Of a stretch of 64,000 nucleotides of DNA, positions 1-8,795 are shown one piece after another. The first letter of the stretch is position 1, and each line of letters begins with the position of its first letter. Both the position numbers and the translations under genes were made by a program. Below the pieces are notes generated by a model, which worked only from the letters and a program-made list of their open reading frames with translations, searched no databases and was not told where the DNA came from. The DNA comes from Gammaproteobacteria bacterium (GTDB taxonomy: Bacteria; Pseudomonadota; Gammaproteobacteria; Ga0077536): NCBI GenBank assembly GCA_021773835.1, contig JAJFJQ010000062.1, positions 143,322 through 207,321 of the forward strand, read 5' to 3'.

Positions 1-429
1 ACCGGCTTCAGTTAAGCTGCCTCTATATGTCCGGATTTCGTCGGCAGACATGCTATCGACGTACGCTTTGTCATTTTCGATCAAATGGATAGCGTAGTCA
101 TAGAGCGCTTGAAAGTAGTCTGATGCGTGGCGTGTCGTCCCACCCCAATCAAATCCTAGCCAGCGGACGTCCTCGATGATTGCTTCCTGGAATTCAATGC
201 TCTCCTTTTCCGGATTCGTGTCGTCAAAGCGCAAGTTACATTTTCCACCGAAATCCAGCGCCGTTATGAAGTTTAAACAGATGGATTTGGCGTGGCCGAT
301 ATGTAGGTAGCCATTCGGTTCCGGTGGAAAACGAGTCGTTAGGGCTCGATCGAGCCTTCCAGCCTCAATATCTGATTCGATTATCGAGCGAATAAAGTTC
401 GGTGTGCTTGGGGTCGATTCGTTTTCCAT
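1..429 (-). CDS. glnS: glutaminyl-tRNA synthetase, N-terminal part (truncated by window edge)
   Basis: The minus strand reads openly from an ATG at 429 to the window edge, giving the first 143 residues of a class I aminoacyl-tRNA synthetase. The motif [12 protein letters not shown] at residues 35-46 holds the HIGH nucleotide-binding signature in the form typical of GlnRS/GluRS, and the following [10 protein letters not shown] stretch is the usual GlnRS active-site continuation. GlnRS charges tRNA-Gln with glutamine in the cytoplasm. The KMSKS loop and anticodon-binding domain lie outside the window. GlnRS is preferred over GluRS because of the wording [17 protein letters not shown] and the short N-terminal lead. 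The plus-strand neighbour at 862 is divergent, so promoters for both should lie in 430-861. Confidence 0.93.
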   Translation of the reverse strand, partial: MENESTPSTPNFIRSIIESDIEAGRLDRALTTRFPPEPNGYLHIGHAKSICLNFITALDFGGKCNLRFDDTNPEKESIEFQEAIIEDVRWLGFDWGGTTRHASDYFQALYDYAIHLIENDKAYVDSMSADEIRTYRGSLTEAG

Positions 430-861
430 GATTACCGCGATCAACTAAGGGTTGGGATTGCGACGGTAGCGGGCGTCACGTGTCATTTAGTCGGCGAAAT
501 TACGCTTGGCGAGCGCCCGGTGAGCGAGCGTGAAGCACGATCCAACGCCACACCGCCGTACAGCAGGGGCGAATTTCCCCCAATCGCCGTGCTTAGCCAT
601 GAAGCCGGTCGAGGCCGCGGATTCTACCGTGTTAATACATTAGTTGCATTAGATAACTGGTTGAGCCAGAACAGAATACGGTAAACTTCAGCAGACGAAG
701 TTGAATTAGATGGTACAATCAAGGGTTCCGTCTGAGCGCCCCGTGCAAGCATTGGCTGAGGCGCGGCAAGTGGCATAGCACAGAATTATTTGTCCTTATG
801 GCACTGCAACGGTTAACGGAATGGTTAGCACCAAGTTGACGAAAATGAGTCTGACACCAAA
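430..861. other. Intergenic region between divergent glnS and the PilZ/DUF1631 gene
   Basis: This 432-nt stretch has no convincing gene. The 3' half (about 630-720) is AT-richer and contains a TACAAT that could be a -10 element for the plus-strand gene, but no good -35 at 16-18 nt was found. A 37-codon minus-strand reading frame at 487-600 has no recognisable features. The region presumably carries the divergent promoters. Confidence 0.5.
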
Positions 862-3800
862 ATGAACTCGAATGTGCCTACTGGGGCCAGCGGCCGGGGC
901 GCTGAACGGCGACGATATGTACGTCTGCCGATAAAATTGGACGCTCTCGTCGCCATCGACGGGCGGCCACCGATCCCATGCACAGTACGCGATTTTTGCG
1001 TCGCCGGTATATTTGTCGCGGTGTCGCCTCAGCAATTACGATTGGTGAAGCCCCAGACGCCGGCGACCCTTTACTTCGCTTTGGTTGTAGAGGGCACACA
1101 ACAAGATTTCCAGCTGTCGCTGACGATTTTCCGCGTCATCGGCGGGGGATTCGGCTGTGGGTTCGAATATGTCGATCCGCAAACGATTGCCTTACTGCAG
1201 AGTTTAGCCCAAAGCCTAAATCCACACGCTGTACCGCAACCAGGGGAGTCTCTATCACAGACGCAAAGTCGGTTTTCGCCGCGATTTGCAGAAGTGCAAA
1301 AACCACTCTCGGCAATCGTTCAGGAAACTGCTGAGCGAACGTGCGAGGAATTTCTGCGCGAAGTTAACGATGCCCTATTCATAAGCGCCCGCGACGCCGG
1401 TAACAATGTCGATGAGACCCGTTACCTAGACGGACAAAACGAGATGCGAGGGCGTGAGGACAGTATCAAGGCGAATATTCCCAAGCTACTGCTCAAGGGC
1501 GTGTCGATTCTGAACAGTCCCTTATCACTGCAAGAAGAGGAGGCTGAGACTACTGAATTGTCGGAATTGTCACTGATAGACAAGGATGAATTCGAAGAGT
1601 TTCTCACGCTTTCGCAATTGGTCTCGGAACTTGAGCCGCGATTCAAAGACCCCTTATATGAATTGGACCGCAGATTTTCAGTTCTAGCTAACCGCGAGGT
1701 GGACGAAAGGTCGAATCCGATTGGGCCCGCGGTCGTCGGTGGCGCCTTTGCCGAAGAGCTAAAAAACCTGCAATCGGATCGGGTTGCGGTAAACGTCATA
1801 TACCGGACCTTACGTAAGGTGCTCGAGCCTAATCTCAACAAGCTCTATAAAGATGCGAATGCGTTGTTGGTTGAACATGGTGTCTTGCCGGTAGTCGAAA
1901 AGGAAAAGTCTAAATTTAAACGGCCGCCGGGCGCCGACACGGGGCATCCTGAACCACTCGATAGCACGCACGGCGATACCAATCCACCAGAACTGGCGGA
2001 GCAAGCACCCAGCCAGACAGGGCAGCATGGCGAGTATCAGCAAGGCGCCGGACCGCAAGTGCACGCCGCCCCACCACCGCAAATGATTCCCGGCGCAAAC
2101 ATGCAAACGCCAGGGGCGGGCGGCGGCTTCGATGTCATCAACCCGGGCGGGTCGCCGGCAGTTGGTAATCACCCACAGCAAGGTGTGCCGCAAGGTCAGC
2201 CCGGCTACACCGGACAACCGGGTATGGCACCGCATCCCGGAATGGTGCAGCCAGGGGTCGTACAACCGGGCGCATTACCGCCAGGCGCGATTCAACCAGG
2301 AACAGTCCACCCAGGAGCGGTACAACCCGGTGCGGCACAACCAGGAGCGGTCCACCCAGGAGCGGTACAACCGGGGGCGACCCCGCAGCCTGGAGCGGTA
2401 CAACCCGGACAGGTCGGTGCCGCAGCGCCTGGTCAATTCGGTGCGCCCCAAGGCGGCGTTCAGGGCACCATCATGCCTGGCGGAATGGGGTTCGAAGCAA
2501 CCTTCGGCGGTTTTGGCGGCGGTCCGGCTGTCTATGTGCCACCGTCACTGCAACAAGCGTATTCCGCCGCACAAACGCAAATGGCGCTCAGGCGTGAGTT
2601 GCTACCGGAATCTGCAAGTGAGGCGGTAACCTTAAATTCAGCTGCGCCTGCCTATGCGCCGCGACAAATCATCGATGGCCTAACCCAGCTACAGATGTCG
2701 CTAGCAAGTACCGCCGAACCGCAGATGCTCAATGTGCACAACATCAAGGATCGTATCGTCGAGGCGATAACGCGTGCGGGCGGTGACGTGGGGTCGATTG
2801 GGCAGAGTGAAAGTGACGCGATAGAAGTTATTGCGAATTTGTTCGAGGTTTTGATTGAAGACGCGCTGTTAACGGATACGGCGAAATCGCATTTGACCAA
2901 ATTGCAGGCGCCTGTACACAAGGCAGCATTGATGGACCCGGCGTTTTTTGAAGCGACAGATCACCCTGTCCGCCAGCTATTAAATCGCGTGTCGATGCTA
3001 CGTGATGGTCACTCGGAGGCAGGTAGCGCGCGTAACGCACGAGTCTCGGAGCTCGTTGGCCAAATTAATTCGGATTTTACTCAGGATATGGATGTGCTGC
3101 GTCCGATCTTGTCAGAATTTGACCAGATCTTACGCGAGCAGCGAGATGCCTATGATGAAAACGTCGCGGACGTCGTCCGATCGAGCGAAGAACAAGAAAG
3201 AATCTTGAGTTCTAGGCGCGAGAAGAACCTTGAAGCTACCGACTCGGGTGCTGCTGCTGCGCGGGATCTACCAGAGGAATGGAATCGCTGGCTAGATCGA
3301 AGCAAATTACTTGAGGTCGGTGAGCGTCTGATCATGAACGCGAATACGAAAAAACCGTTCCTCGTGACGCTTGGGTGGGTTGGTCCGGACTACAATCCTT
3401 ATGTATTCGTCGACGACACGGGCAATAAATCGTCCACCCTGACGTTACAGCAAGTGGCGATGTATCTTCGCCGTGGCACCTTAAAGCAACTTATTGGCGA
3501 GGACGCCGGTGCGGTCGATCGGGCTTTATTTGGTGTGGTGAACCGAATGCATGGGGAGGTCGAGGCGCACGCAACTCAAGATGAATTGACGGATTTTCTG
3601 AACCGAAAGACTTTTTTGCAGGCAGTGGAACGAGATCTACCGGACCACTCGGTGACTTCGGGTCCGGTTTTATGTCAGATAGCTATCGACAACCTGAAGG
3701 AGATCAATGATCGTCATGGTGTTGAAGCCGGCGATGCCGTCATCGGTATGATCGCGGAGGTTTTGCGGGAGACGATAAGCGCGAAATCGGTGAGTTTTGG

Positions 3801-4821
3801 ACGCTTGGGCGGTAGCGAGATTGGGGTTTTTTGGCGCAAAGGCGGTGTGCAGAGCGCCTACAAAAAACTGCAGGCGTGTTTTGAGGCCTTTGTTAATCGA
3901 AGTATCGAGATTGAGGGTGAAACACTCACGGCAGTGGCCTACGCCGGCGTTACTCCTATCGAAGACGGGCTTACATCGGCTGAACAATTAATGAGTGTGA
4001 TCGGAGAAGCTTGCGGCGTCGCGAAGTCCAGTAGCGATAAGGCGATATACGTTGCTGGAAGTGAAAATAAGTATCGTGAACAGTTGGAACAAATGGTGTC
4101 GTATATCGGCAAGGCATACGACCGTGACAGGCTTGTTCTGTTGCACCAAACGGTAAAATCCTTAGTTGATGATAACGATTTACCGGCGTTGCATATGGTT
4201 GTGACCGCGGAGGATCGCAACGGCAAATTAGTACCGCCAGGATTTTTTGCACAGGCACTTGCGAATTCTGATCGCGCGTTTGAAATCGATCAATGGATCT
4301 TGAGCAATACCTTTAAGTGGATGGCGGCGAATTCGGATGACATGGACAATTTCGCAGCCGTGATCATTCCGCTGTCGCACCAAGCCGTAAAGCGGGATGA
4401 CCTCTCAAACATCATAATCAACGAATTGATGGAGACAGCGGTGCCGCCAGGTAAAATATTTTTCGAAATCTCCGATAAGGACGCCATTACAAACGTCACA
4501 GAAATCGCCGAGCTTGTGCGTACACTCAAAGAATTTGGTTGCCGCTTCATACTGGATGAGTTTGGCAGTGGACAAGGAAACTACGATTATGTGAAGGACC
4601 TTGCGGTTGATTTTGTAACGATACAATCAGCCTACGTCACGGAAGCTAGGCAGAATCAGAAGGATTTCGCGATGGCAAAATCGATCAACGAGCTCGTTCA
4701 TTTCATGGGCAAGAAAACCATCGGTAAACAAGACTCGGGTTCAGATGTGGTTGAAGTTTTGCGCGAGATTGGTGTCGATTTTGTTTATGATCAATCGAAG
4801 ACCAATCGCATCGCTGCATAG
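862..4821 (+). CDS. PilZ - DUF1631 - degenerate GGDEF - degenerate EAL protein
   Basis: This 1319-residue cytoplasmic protein starts with a PilZ-like domain (about residues 15-115) carrying the c-di-GMP-binding arginine pair R17xxxR21 and D44xC46xxG49, where Cys replaces the usual Ser of DxSxxG. Residues about 150-380 and 590-950 resemble DUF1631 (the WLDRSKLLEVGERL and VFVDDTGNK parts), split by a Pro/Gly/Gln-rich linker. A GGDEF-like domain follows with GGSEI near residue 983 instead of GG(D/E)EF. The last 230 residues are EAL-like, but EAL reads LLH, the DFxKID lysine is replaced (DFVTIQ) and the AEGVE region reads KQDSGSD. Both enzymatic domains therefore look inactive, and the likely role is c-di-GMP or protein sensing. 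Its stop abuts the kinase start at 4822, implying co-translation. The start has only a weak ribosome binding site. Confidence 0.8.
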   Translation: MNSNVPTGASGRGAERRRYVRLPIKLDALVAIDGRPPIPCTVRDFCVAGIFVAVSPQQLRLVKPQTPATLYFALVVEGTQQDFQLSLTIFRVIGGGFGCGFEYVDPQTIALLQSLAQSLNPHAVPQPGESLSQTQSRFSPRFAEVQKPLSAIVQETAERTCEEFLREVNDALFISARDAGNNVDETRYLDGQNEMRGREDSIKANIPKLLLKGVSILNSPLSLQEEEAETTELSELSLIDKDEFEEFLTLSQLVSELEPRFKDPLYELDRRFSVLANREVDERSNPIGPAVVGGAFAEELKNLQSDRVAVNVIYRTLRKVLEPNLNKLYKDANALLVEHGVLPVVEKEKSKFKRPPGADTGHPEPLDSTHGDTNPPELAEQAPSQTGQHGEYQQGAGPQVHAAPPPQMIPGANMQTPGAGGGFDVINPGGSPAVGNHPQQGVPQGQPGYTGQPGMAPHPGMVQPGVVQPGALPPGAIQPGTVHPGAVQPGAAQPGAVHPGAVQPGATPQPGAVQPGQVGAAAPGQFGAPQGGVQGTIMPGGMGFEATFGGFGGGPAVYVPPSLQQAYSAAQTQMALRRELLPESASEAVTLNSAAPAYAPRQIIDGLTQLQMSLASTAEPQMLNVHNIKDRIVEAITRAGGDVGSIGQSESDAIEVIANLFEVLIEDALLTDTAKSHLTKLQAPVHKAALMDPAFFEATDHPVRQLLNRVSMLRDGHSEAGSARNARVSELVGQINSDFTQDMDVLRPILSEFDQILREQRDAYDENVADVVRSSEEQERILSSRREKNLEATDSGAAAARDLPEEWNRWLDRSKLLEVGERLIMNANTKKPFLVTLGWVGPDYNPYVFVDDTGNKSSTLTLQQVAMYLRRGTLKQLIGEDAGAVDRALFGVVNRMHGEVEAHATQDELTDFLNRKTFLQAVERDLPDHSVTSGPVLCQIAIDNLKEINDRHGVEAGDAVIGMIAEVLRETISAKSVSFGRLGGSEIGVFWRKGGVQSAYKKLQACFEAFVNRSIEIEGETLTAVAYAGVTPIEDGLTSAEQLMSVIGEACGVAKSSSDKAIYVAGSENKYREQLEQMVSYIGKAYDRDRLVLLHQTVKSLVDDNDLPALHMVVTAEDRNGKLVPPGFFAQALANSDRAFEIDQWILSNTFKWMAANSDDMDNFAAVIIPLSHQAVKRDDLSNIIINELMETAVPPGKIFFEISDKDAITNVTEIAELVRTLKEFGCRFILDEFGSGQGNYDYVKDLAVDFVTIQSAYVTEARQNQKDFAMAKSINELVHFMGKKTIGKQDSGSDVVEVLREIGVDFVYDQSKTNRIAA
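2236..2409 (+). repeat. In-frame tandem xQPGA/xHPGA pentapeptide repeats
   Basis: Fifteen-base units encode repeated pentapeptides such as VQPGA, VHPGA and AQPGA (residues about 459-516), inside a longer Pro/Gly/Gln-rich stretch (about 385-560). They form a disordered linker that interrupts the DUF1631-like region. Near-identical 15-mers make copy-number change by slippage likely. Confidence 0.8.
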
Positions 4822-6105
4822 ATGAGTGAACTACCGCCAAAAATCGGCAAGTACGACGTAGTCGACGTACTTGGTAAAGGCTCGATGGGGATCGTTTATC
4901 GCGGACACGACGCCTACGTCGATCGCCCGGTCGCGATCAAGCTCGCGACCAACGCCGACTCTGGCGATGAAAGTGCCAGTATGGCAAAACGAATGTTCGT
5001 CAACGAAGCCCGATCAGCGGGTCGCCTCGACCATCCGAACGTCCTAAAAGTTTACGAAGCTGGAGAGGAGAATGGCCAGCCGTATATGGTGATGGAATAT
5101 ATCGCCGGCGGGGACACGCTACGTAGCTACTGCAAACCAGACGACTTGTTGCCGATACCAACCGTCGTGAAGTTGATCCGAGAATCGGCAGATGCGCTTA
5201 ATTACGCCCACGAGCAAGGTGTGCTGCATCGGGATATTAAGCCGGCGAATATAATGCTGACCCAGGATGGCGTAGCTAAATTGGGTGATTTTGGCATCGC
5301 GAAACGACTGGGGGTCGATCAAACTCAGATTATTGGGTGGTTTGGTTCGCCGTTATATATGTCGCCCGAACAAGCCCAGGATGCAGAAATAACGTCACAA
5401 TCGGATATCTTTTCCTTGGGGTCGGTGTTCTACGAAATGCTTGCCGGGGTACCCCCTTTTGCCGCGAAAGGTCTGACCGGCCTCATTCAAAAAGTTTGTC
5501 AGGAAGATCCGAAGCCACTGACTGAAGTACGCGAGGAAATACCGCAGCAGTTGTGGCGTGTCGTCAGCAAGATGCTGCAAAAAGAACTCAACAAGCGCTA
5601 TAAGACCGGCGCCGCTCTAGTAACGGATCTCGATGAGGTGCTTGAAGCGCTCGAACACGAGTCGCTGGTGCTCACCGACGAACAGAAGCTCGAACGAATG
5701 TCGGGACTTACCTTCTTTCAGGATTTCTCTGCGGGTGAATTAAAGGAAATCATTAAGGTTGCCGGTTGGCGCCGTTTTGACGCGGGCGATGCGATTTTTG
5801 CCGAGAATGACAAAGAGAAGGCGTTCTACGTCGTCGCTGACGGTTCGGTCTCGGTCAAGATCAATGGCGTGCAGATAAGTGAACTCGACACCGGCGAGTG
5901 CTTTGGAGAAATGGAATATTTATCGGATACCGGCCGCACTGCGGCTGTGACTGCGAATCGGGAGACGATTGCGATCGTAGTCGAACGCGATTTCAAAGAA
6001 TGGGCATCGCTACCGTGCCAGCTGCGTTTTAATCGTGTCTTTCAGAACGTTTTGATTTCTCGCTTGAAGGAGACGAGTAAGGCGCTCGCACGTGCTTCAA
6101 GCTGA
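4822..6105 (+). CDS. Ser/Thr protein kinase with C-terminal cyclic-nucleotide-binding domain
   Basis: This 427-residue protein has a complete Hanks-type kinase domain at about residues 11-270: glycine loop GKGSMGIV (18-25), catalytic K40, HRDIKPAN (136-143) and DFG (156-158). Residues about 290-410 form a CRP-type cyclic-nucleotide-binding fold; the phosphate-binding cassette reads GECFGEMEYL followed by RTA, retaining the Glu and Arg that bind the ribose and cyclic phosphate. No membrane segment is visible, so it should be a soluble kinase that may be switched by cAMP or cGMP. The start codon directly follows the upstream stop, so it is probably translationally coupled to the PilZ/DUF1631 protein, which is a candidate partner or substrate. 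An adenylate cyclase-FHA gene lies about 47 kb away in the window. Confidence 0.9.
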   Translation: MSELPPKIGKYDVVDVLGKGSMGIVYRGHDAYVDRPVAIKLATNADSGDESASMAKRMFVNEARSAGRLDHPNVLKVYEAGEENGQPYMVMEYIAGGDTLRSYCKPDDLLPIPTVVKLIRESADALNYAHEQGVLHRDIKPANIMLTQDGVAKLGDFGIAKRLGVDQTQIIGWFGSPLYMSPEQAQDAEITSQSDIFSLGSVFYEMLAGVPPFAAKGLTGLIQKVCQEDPKPLTEVREEIPQQLWRVVSKMLQKELNKRYKTGAALVTDLDEVLEALEHESLVLTDEQKLERMSGLTFFQDFSAGELKEIIKVAGWRRFDAGDAIFAENDKEKAFYVVADGSVSVKINGVQISELDTGECFGEMEYLSDTGRTAAVTANRETIAIVVERDFKEWASLPCQLRFNRVFQNVLISRLKETSKALARASS

Positions 6106-6189
6106 CGACGTGATCTACTCGGCTTGGTTAATTCGGCAGTACTTGCGCAACCGGGCCTAAACTCTCTTAAGCATAAGCTAGGTCACCGA

Positions 6190-7218
6190 TCACAATCGAT
6201 CGATGACGGCCTTGGCGAAATCGGTCGTCGACAATTTACCACCGAGGTCTCGCGTCCGGGTAGATGGGGTTTGTAAGGTTTGCGTGATTGCATGGCGCAG
6301 TCGGTTACCCATGTCGCTTAAATCGCAATGATCGAACATCATCGCGGCCGCTAGGAGCAACGCGGTTGGGTTGGCGATGTTTTGCCCGGCGATATCAGGG
6401 GCCGAGCCGTGTACGGCCTCGAACATCGCTGCATCCTCGCCAATATTGGCGCCCGGGGCGAGCCCGAGCCCGCCAATGATTCCGGCGATCTCGTCCGACA
6501 GAATGTCACCGAACATATTGGTCGTTAGGATGATATCGAATTGCGACGGGTTTAGGACGAGCTGCATCGCACAGTTGTCGACGATACGTTCCTCTAGCTC
6601 GACTTTACCTGCATAGGCGGCGCTGACATTGGTTACGGTCTCGAGAAATAAGCCCGTTAATTTCTTGAGAATATTTGCCTTATGAACGACTGTTACTTTT
6701 TGGCGGTTCGTGCGAAGTGCGTATTCGAATGCAAACTTCGCGATGCGCGTGCAATTTTCGCGTGTTAGAAATCCAGACGCTTCGGCAACGGCGCGTGGAT
6801 CGTCGCCGATCGGGATGAAGTGTTCTACGCCGACATAAAAGCCGCCGGTATTTTCTCGGATCAACACGACGTCGACGTCGGTGAACCGTCCGTCAGGGAT
6901 GAGTGATAGACCCGGGCGCACGTTGGCGTACAGTTGTAAGGCTTCGCGCAGACGCACGTTGACCGAACGAAAGCCGGAGCCGACCGGGGTTGTTAGCGGA
7001 CCTTTAAGTGCGAGCTTGGTTTCACGCATGTTCGCGAGCGTGGTCTCAGGCAGGGGATCGCCGCCTCGTTCGATTGCGACCAGTCCGGCTGTCTGCTCGC
7101 GCCAATCGAATGGTGCTTTCATCGCATCGAGGATGTGTAGCGCCGCGTCGACGATTTCTGGCCCGATGCCGTCGCCTCGAATGAGCGTGCAGGGAATTTT
7201 CTCGGTATGTGTCGTCAT
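6190..7218 (-). CDS. NAD-dependent isocitrate dehydrogenase (IDH/IPMDH family)
   Basis: The 342-residue product is a full-length beta-decarboxylating dehydrogenase. It shows RGDGIGPE near the N-terminus, the substrate loop RSVNVRLR, the metal-binding NMFGDILSDE and the coenzyme motif HGSAPDIAGQNIANP. Asp in SAPDIAG, in place of the Lys/Tyr pair of NADP enzymes, indicates NAD use. The Ser-Asn arrangement in the substrate loop favours isocitrate over isopropylmalate; homoisocitrate dehydrogenase is the main alternative. It would convert isocitrate to 2-oxoglutarate in the TCA cycle. It is convergent with the kinase gene and divergent from lexA, and stands alone as a transcription unit. Confidence 0.85.
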   Translation of the reverse strand: MTTHTEKIPCTLIRGDGIGPEIVDAALHILDAMKAPFDWREQTAGLVAIERGGDPLPETTLANMRETKLALKGPLTTPVGSGFRSVNVRLREALQLYANVRPGLSLIPDGRFTDVDVVLIRENTGGFYVGVEHFIPIGDDPRAVAEASGFLTRENCTRIAKFAFEYALRTNRQKVTVVHKANILKKLTGLFLETVTNVSAAYAGKVELEERIVDNCAMQLVLNPSQFDIILTTNMFGDILSDEIAGIIGGLGLAPGANIGEDAAMFEAVHGSAPDIAGQNIANPTALLLAAAMMFDHCDLSDMGNRLRHAITQTLQTPSTRTRDLGGKLSTTDFAKAVIDRL

Positions 7219-7321
7219 TCTCGATGGCCTAGGTGTTTGCGGCGGTGGGCGAGTATAACTGATGATGGCCGCCGACTCCGGATCGGGCTCTCGGGCACCG
7301 GCCTGCGAAGCCTATAAGCTA

Positions 7322-7349
7322 TTGCCAAATTAAATTAGCTGTATATAAT
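7322..7349 (+). promoter_or_regulatory. lexA promoter (-35 TTGCCA, -10 TATAAT)
   Basis: TTGCCA at 7322-7327 and a perfect TATAAT at 7344-7349 are separated by 16 nt. The -10 element lies inside the first LexA box, so repressor binding would block RNA polymerase directly. Predicted transcription starts near 7356, leaving a leader of about 25 nt. Confidence 0.75.
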
Positions 7350-7354
7350 TACAG
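7339..7354 (+). promoter_or_regulatory. LexA (SOS) box 1
   Basis: CTGTATATAATTACAG matches the gammaproteobacterial consensus CTGT-N8-ACAG exactly with an AT-rich core. It covers the predicted -10 element of lexA. Confidence 0.92.
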
Positions 7355-7370
7355 CTGTATATCGACACAG
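7355..7370 (+). promoter_or_regulatory. LexA (SOS) box 2, directly abutting box 1
   Basis: CTGTATATCGACACAG is a second CTGT-N8-ACAG site that begins at the base after box 1 ends, about the transcription start. Tandem boxes are typical of lexA autoregulation; the zero spacing puts the two dimers 16 bp apart centre to centre. Confidence 0.9.
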
Positions 7371-7380
7371 CTGAATACAT

Positions 7381-7995
7381 ATGGCTATCAAACTAACGGC
7401 GCGCCAGACGCAGGTCCTAGAACTCATTAGAACGAGTATTGCCGGCAGTGGCTTACCACCGACTCGAGCGGAAATTGCCGAGGCTTTAGGCTTTCGCTCG
7501 GCCAATGCAGCAGAGGATCATCTCCGGGCACTGGCGCGTAAAGGGGCGATCGAACTATTACCTGGTGCTTCCCGTGGGATCCGTCTTACAGAGGCTTATA
7601 TGGAGCGTTTGGAGTTGCCAGTGATAGGGCAGGTCGCCGCTGGCCACCCCATTCTCGCCACCGAGCATATCGAAGCGCGGCACCAAGTTGATCCCGATTT
7701 ATTTAAACCACGGGCAGACTATTTGCTACGTGTTAAAGGAATGAGCATGTGCGAGGTCGGTATCTTGGATGGTGATTTGCTCGCTGTACACGCAACGCCG
7801 GAGGCCCGTAACGGCCAAATTGTGGTTGCAAGGCTGGACGACGAGGTAACGGTGAAACGATTCAAGCGGCAAGGGAGCCGTGTGTGGTTACTGCCCGAAA
7901 ATACGGCATTCGACCCGCTCGAAGTCGATCTAAAGCATCAAGCTTTGGCGATCGAAGGTTTGGGCGTCGGTGTTTTAAGAACCCAGGCGAAGTGA
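7381..7995 (+). CDS. lexA: LexA, SOS repressor and autoprotease
   Basis: The 204-residue protein has an N-terminal winged helix (residues about 1-65) and a C-terminal S24 peptidase domain. The self-cleavage bond is A87-G88 within QVAAGHP, and the catalytic dyad is S122 (in KGMSM) and K159 (in TVKRF). LexA represses SOS genes until RecA filaments stimulate its self-cleavage. The ATG at 7381 follows two LexA boxes and gives the usual family length. imuA follows after 75 nt with no LexA box of its own, so the mutagenesis genes are probably on the lexA transcript. Confidence 0.97.
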   Translation: MAIKLTARQTQVLELIRTSIAGSGLPPTRAEIAEALGFRSANAAEDHLRALARKGAIELLPGASRGIRLTEAYMERLELPVIGQVAAGHPILATEHIEARHQVDPDLFKPRADYLLRVKGMSMCEVGILDGDLLAVHATPEARNGQIVVARLDDEVTVKRFKRQGSRVWLLPENTAFDPLEVDLKHQALAIEGLGVGVLRTQAK

Positions 7996-8070
7996 ATCGG
8001 TAGATAGATTCGACCTGACGATCTTTGTGAAATAACGGCCACACTTTCCCTTGCATAAGAACAAAAAAAG

Positions 8071-8739
8071 ATGTCACAAAACGCTTCCAATCCACAACTC
8101 CCTCTGGAATCTGGTGAACCACGCGCACTAGAGCACCTGTTGCATCACGCGAAGATATGGCGTGCCGGAGCGACCTCCCCAACTAAAGGGATCCCGACGG
8201 ACTTTCCCGTGCTTGATAGCCTGCTGCCAAATAATGGTTGGCCGCGGAATTCCCTGACAGAGATCCTGACCAAACAAGAAGGGATCGGTGCCCTGCGTTT
8301 AGTGTTGCCGGCCATCGCACGGCTTACACAAACACAATGGGTGGTTTGGGTCTGCCCACCGTATGTTCCTTATGCACCTGCATTGCAGGCAGCAGGTGTT
8401 GTGCTCGAGCGCATGCTTATCGTCGAGCCCGACGAAGACCAACAGGCCGATACCGAATACATGTTGTGGGTGTTCGAACAGGCGTTACGTTTTGCGGATT
8501 GTGGTGTTGCGATGGCATGGATCGGTGCGGCACAACATGTGAGGTTGCGTCGCCTGCAGTTGGCATGTGAGCAGGGGCAGACTTGGGGGGTGGTGTTTCG
8601 ACCAGAGGCTTTCGCCATTCAGGCCTCACCCGCGGCCTTGCGTTTATCACTCGTCGCCGATGCGGATACGGCGGCTGAGGTGCGCATTCTCAAATCTCAA
8701 GGCGGAGCGAATGCGCGTAGTTGTCAACTTGATCTTTAA
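8071..8739 (+). CDS. imuA: ImuA, RecA-like translesion synthesis accessory protein
   Basis: This 222-residue protein resembles ImuA, a RecA/SulA-related protein of the SOS mutagenesis cassette. Features are the opening TDFPVLDSLLPNNGWPRNSL block, the AALRLSL and EVRIL strands near the C-terminus, and its position between lexA and imuB. The nucleotide-binding P-loop is not intact: the corresponding segment reads EGIGALRL without a GKT. It is expected to interact with ImuB and the replisome during error-prone repair synthesis. It lies 75 nt downstream of lexA and 56 nt upstream of the preferred imuB start. Confidence 0.88.
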   Translation: MSQNASNPQLPLESGEPRALEHLLHHAKIWRAGATSPTKGIPTDFPVLDSLLPNNGWPRNSLTEILTKQEGIGALRLVLPAIARLTQTQWVVWVCPPYVPYAPALQAAGVVLERMLIVEPDEDQQADTEYMLWVFEQALRFADCGVAMAWIGAAQHVRLRRLQLACEQGQTWGVVFRPEAFAIQASPAALRLSLVADADTAAEVRILKSQGGANARSCQLDL

Positions 8740-8795
8740 GGCCTTTCTAACAATTCGAGCTTTGAGTTCGATAGGCTCCTATGAGGAAAAATAAA

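Noticed and set aside
487..600. 37-codon minus-strand frame upstream of glnS
   Set aside because: No ribosome binding site, no recognisable protein features, and it lies in the expected divergent promoter region.
2236..2409. Regular short repeats that might suggest a CRISPR array
   Set aside because: Units are contiguous 15-mers in frame within a coding region, with no spacers.
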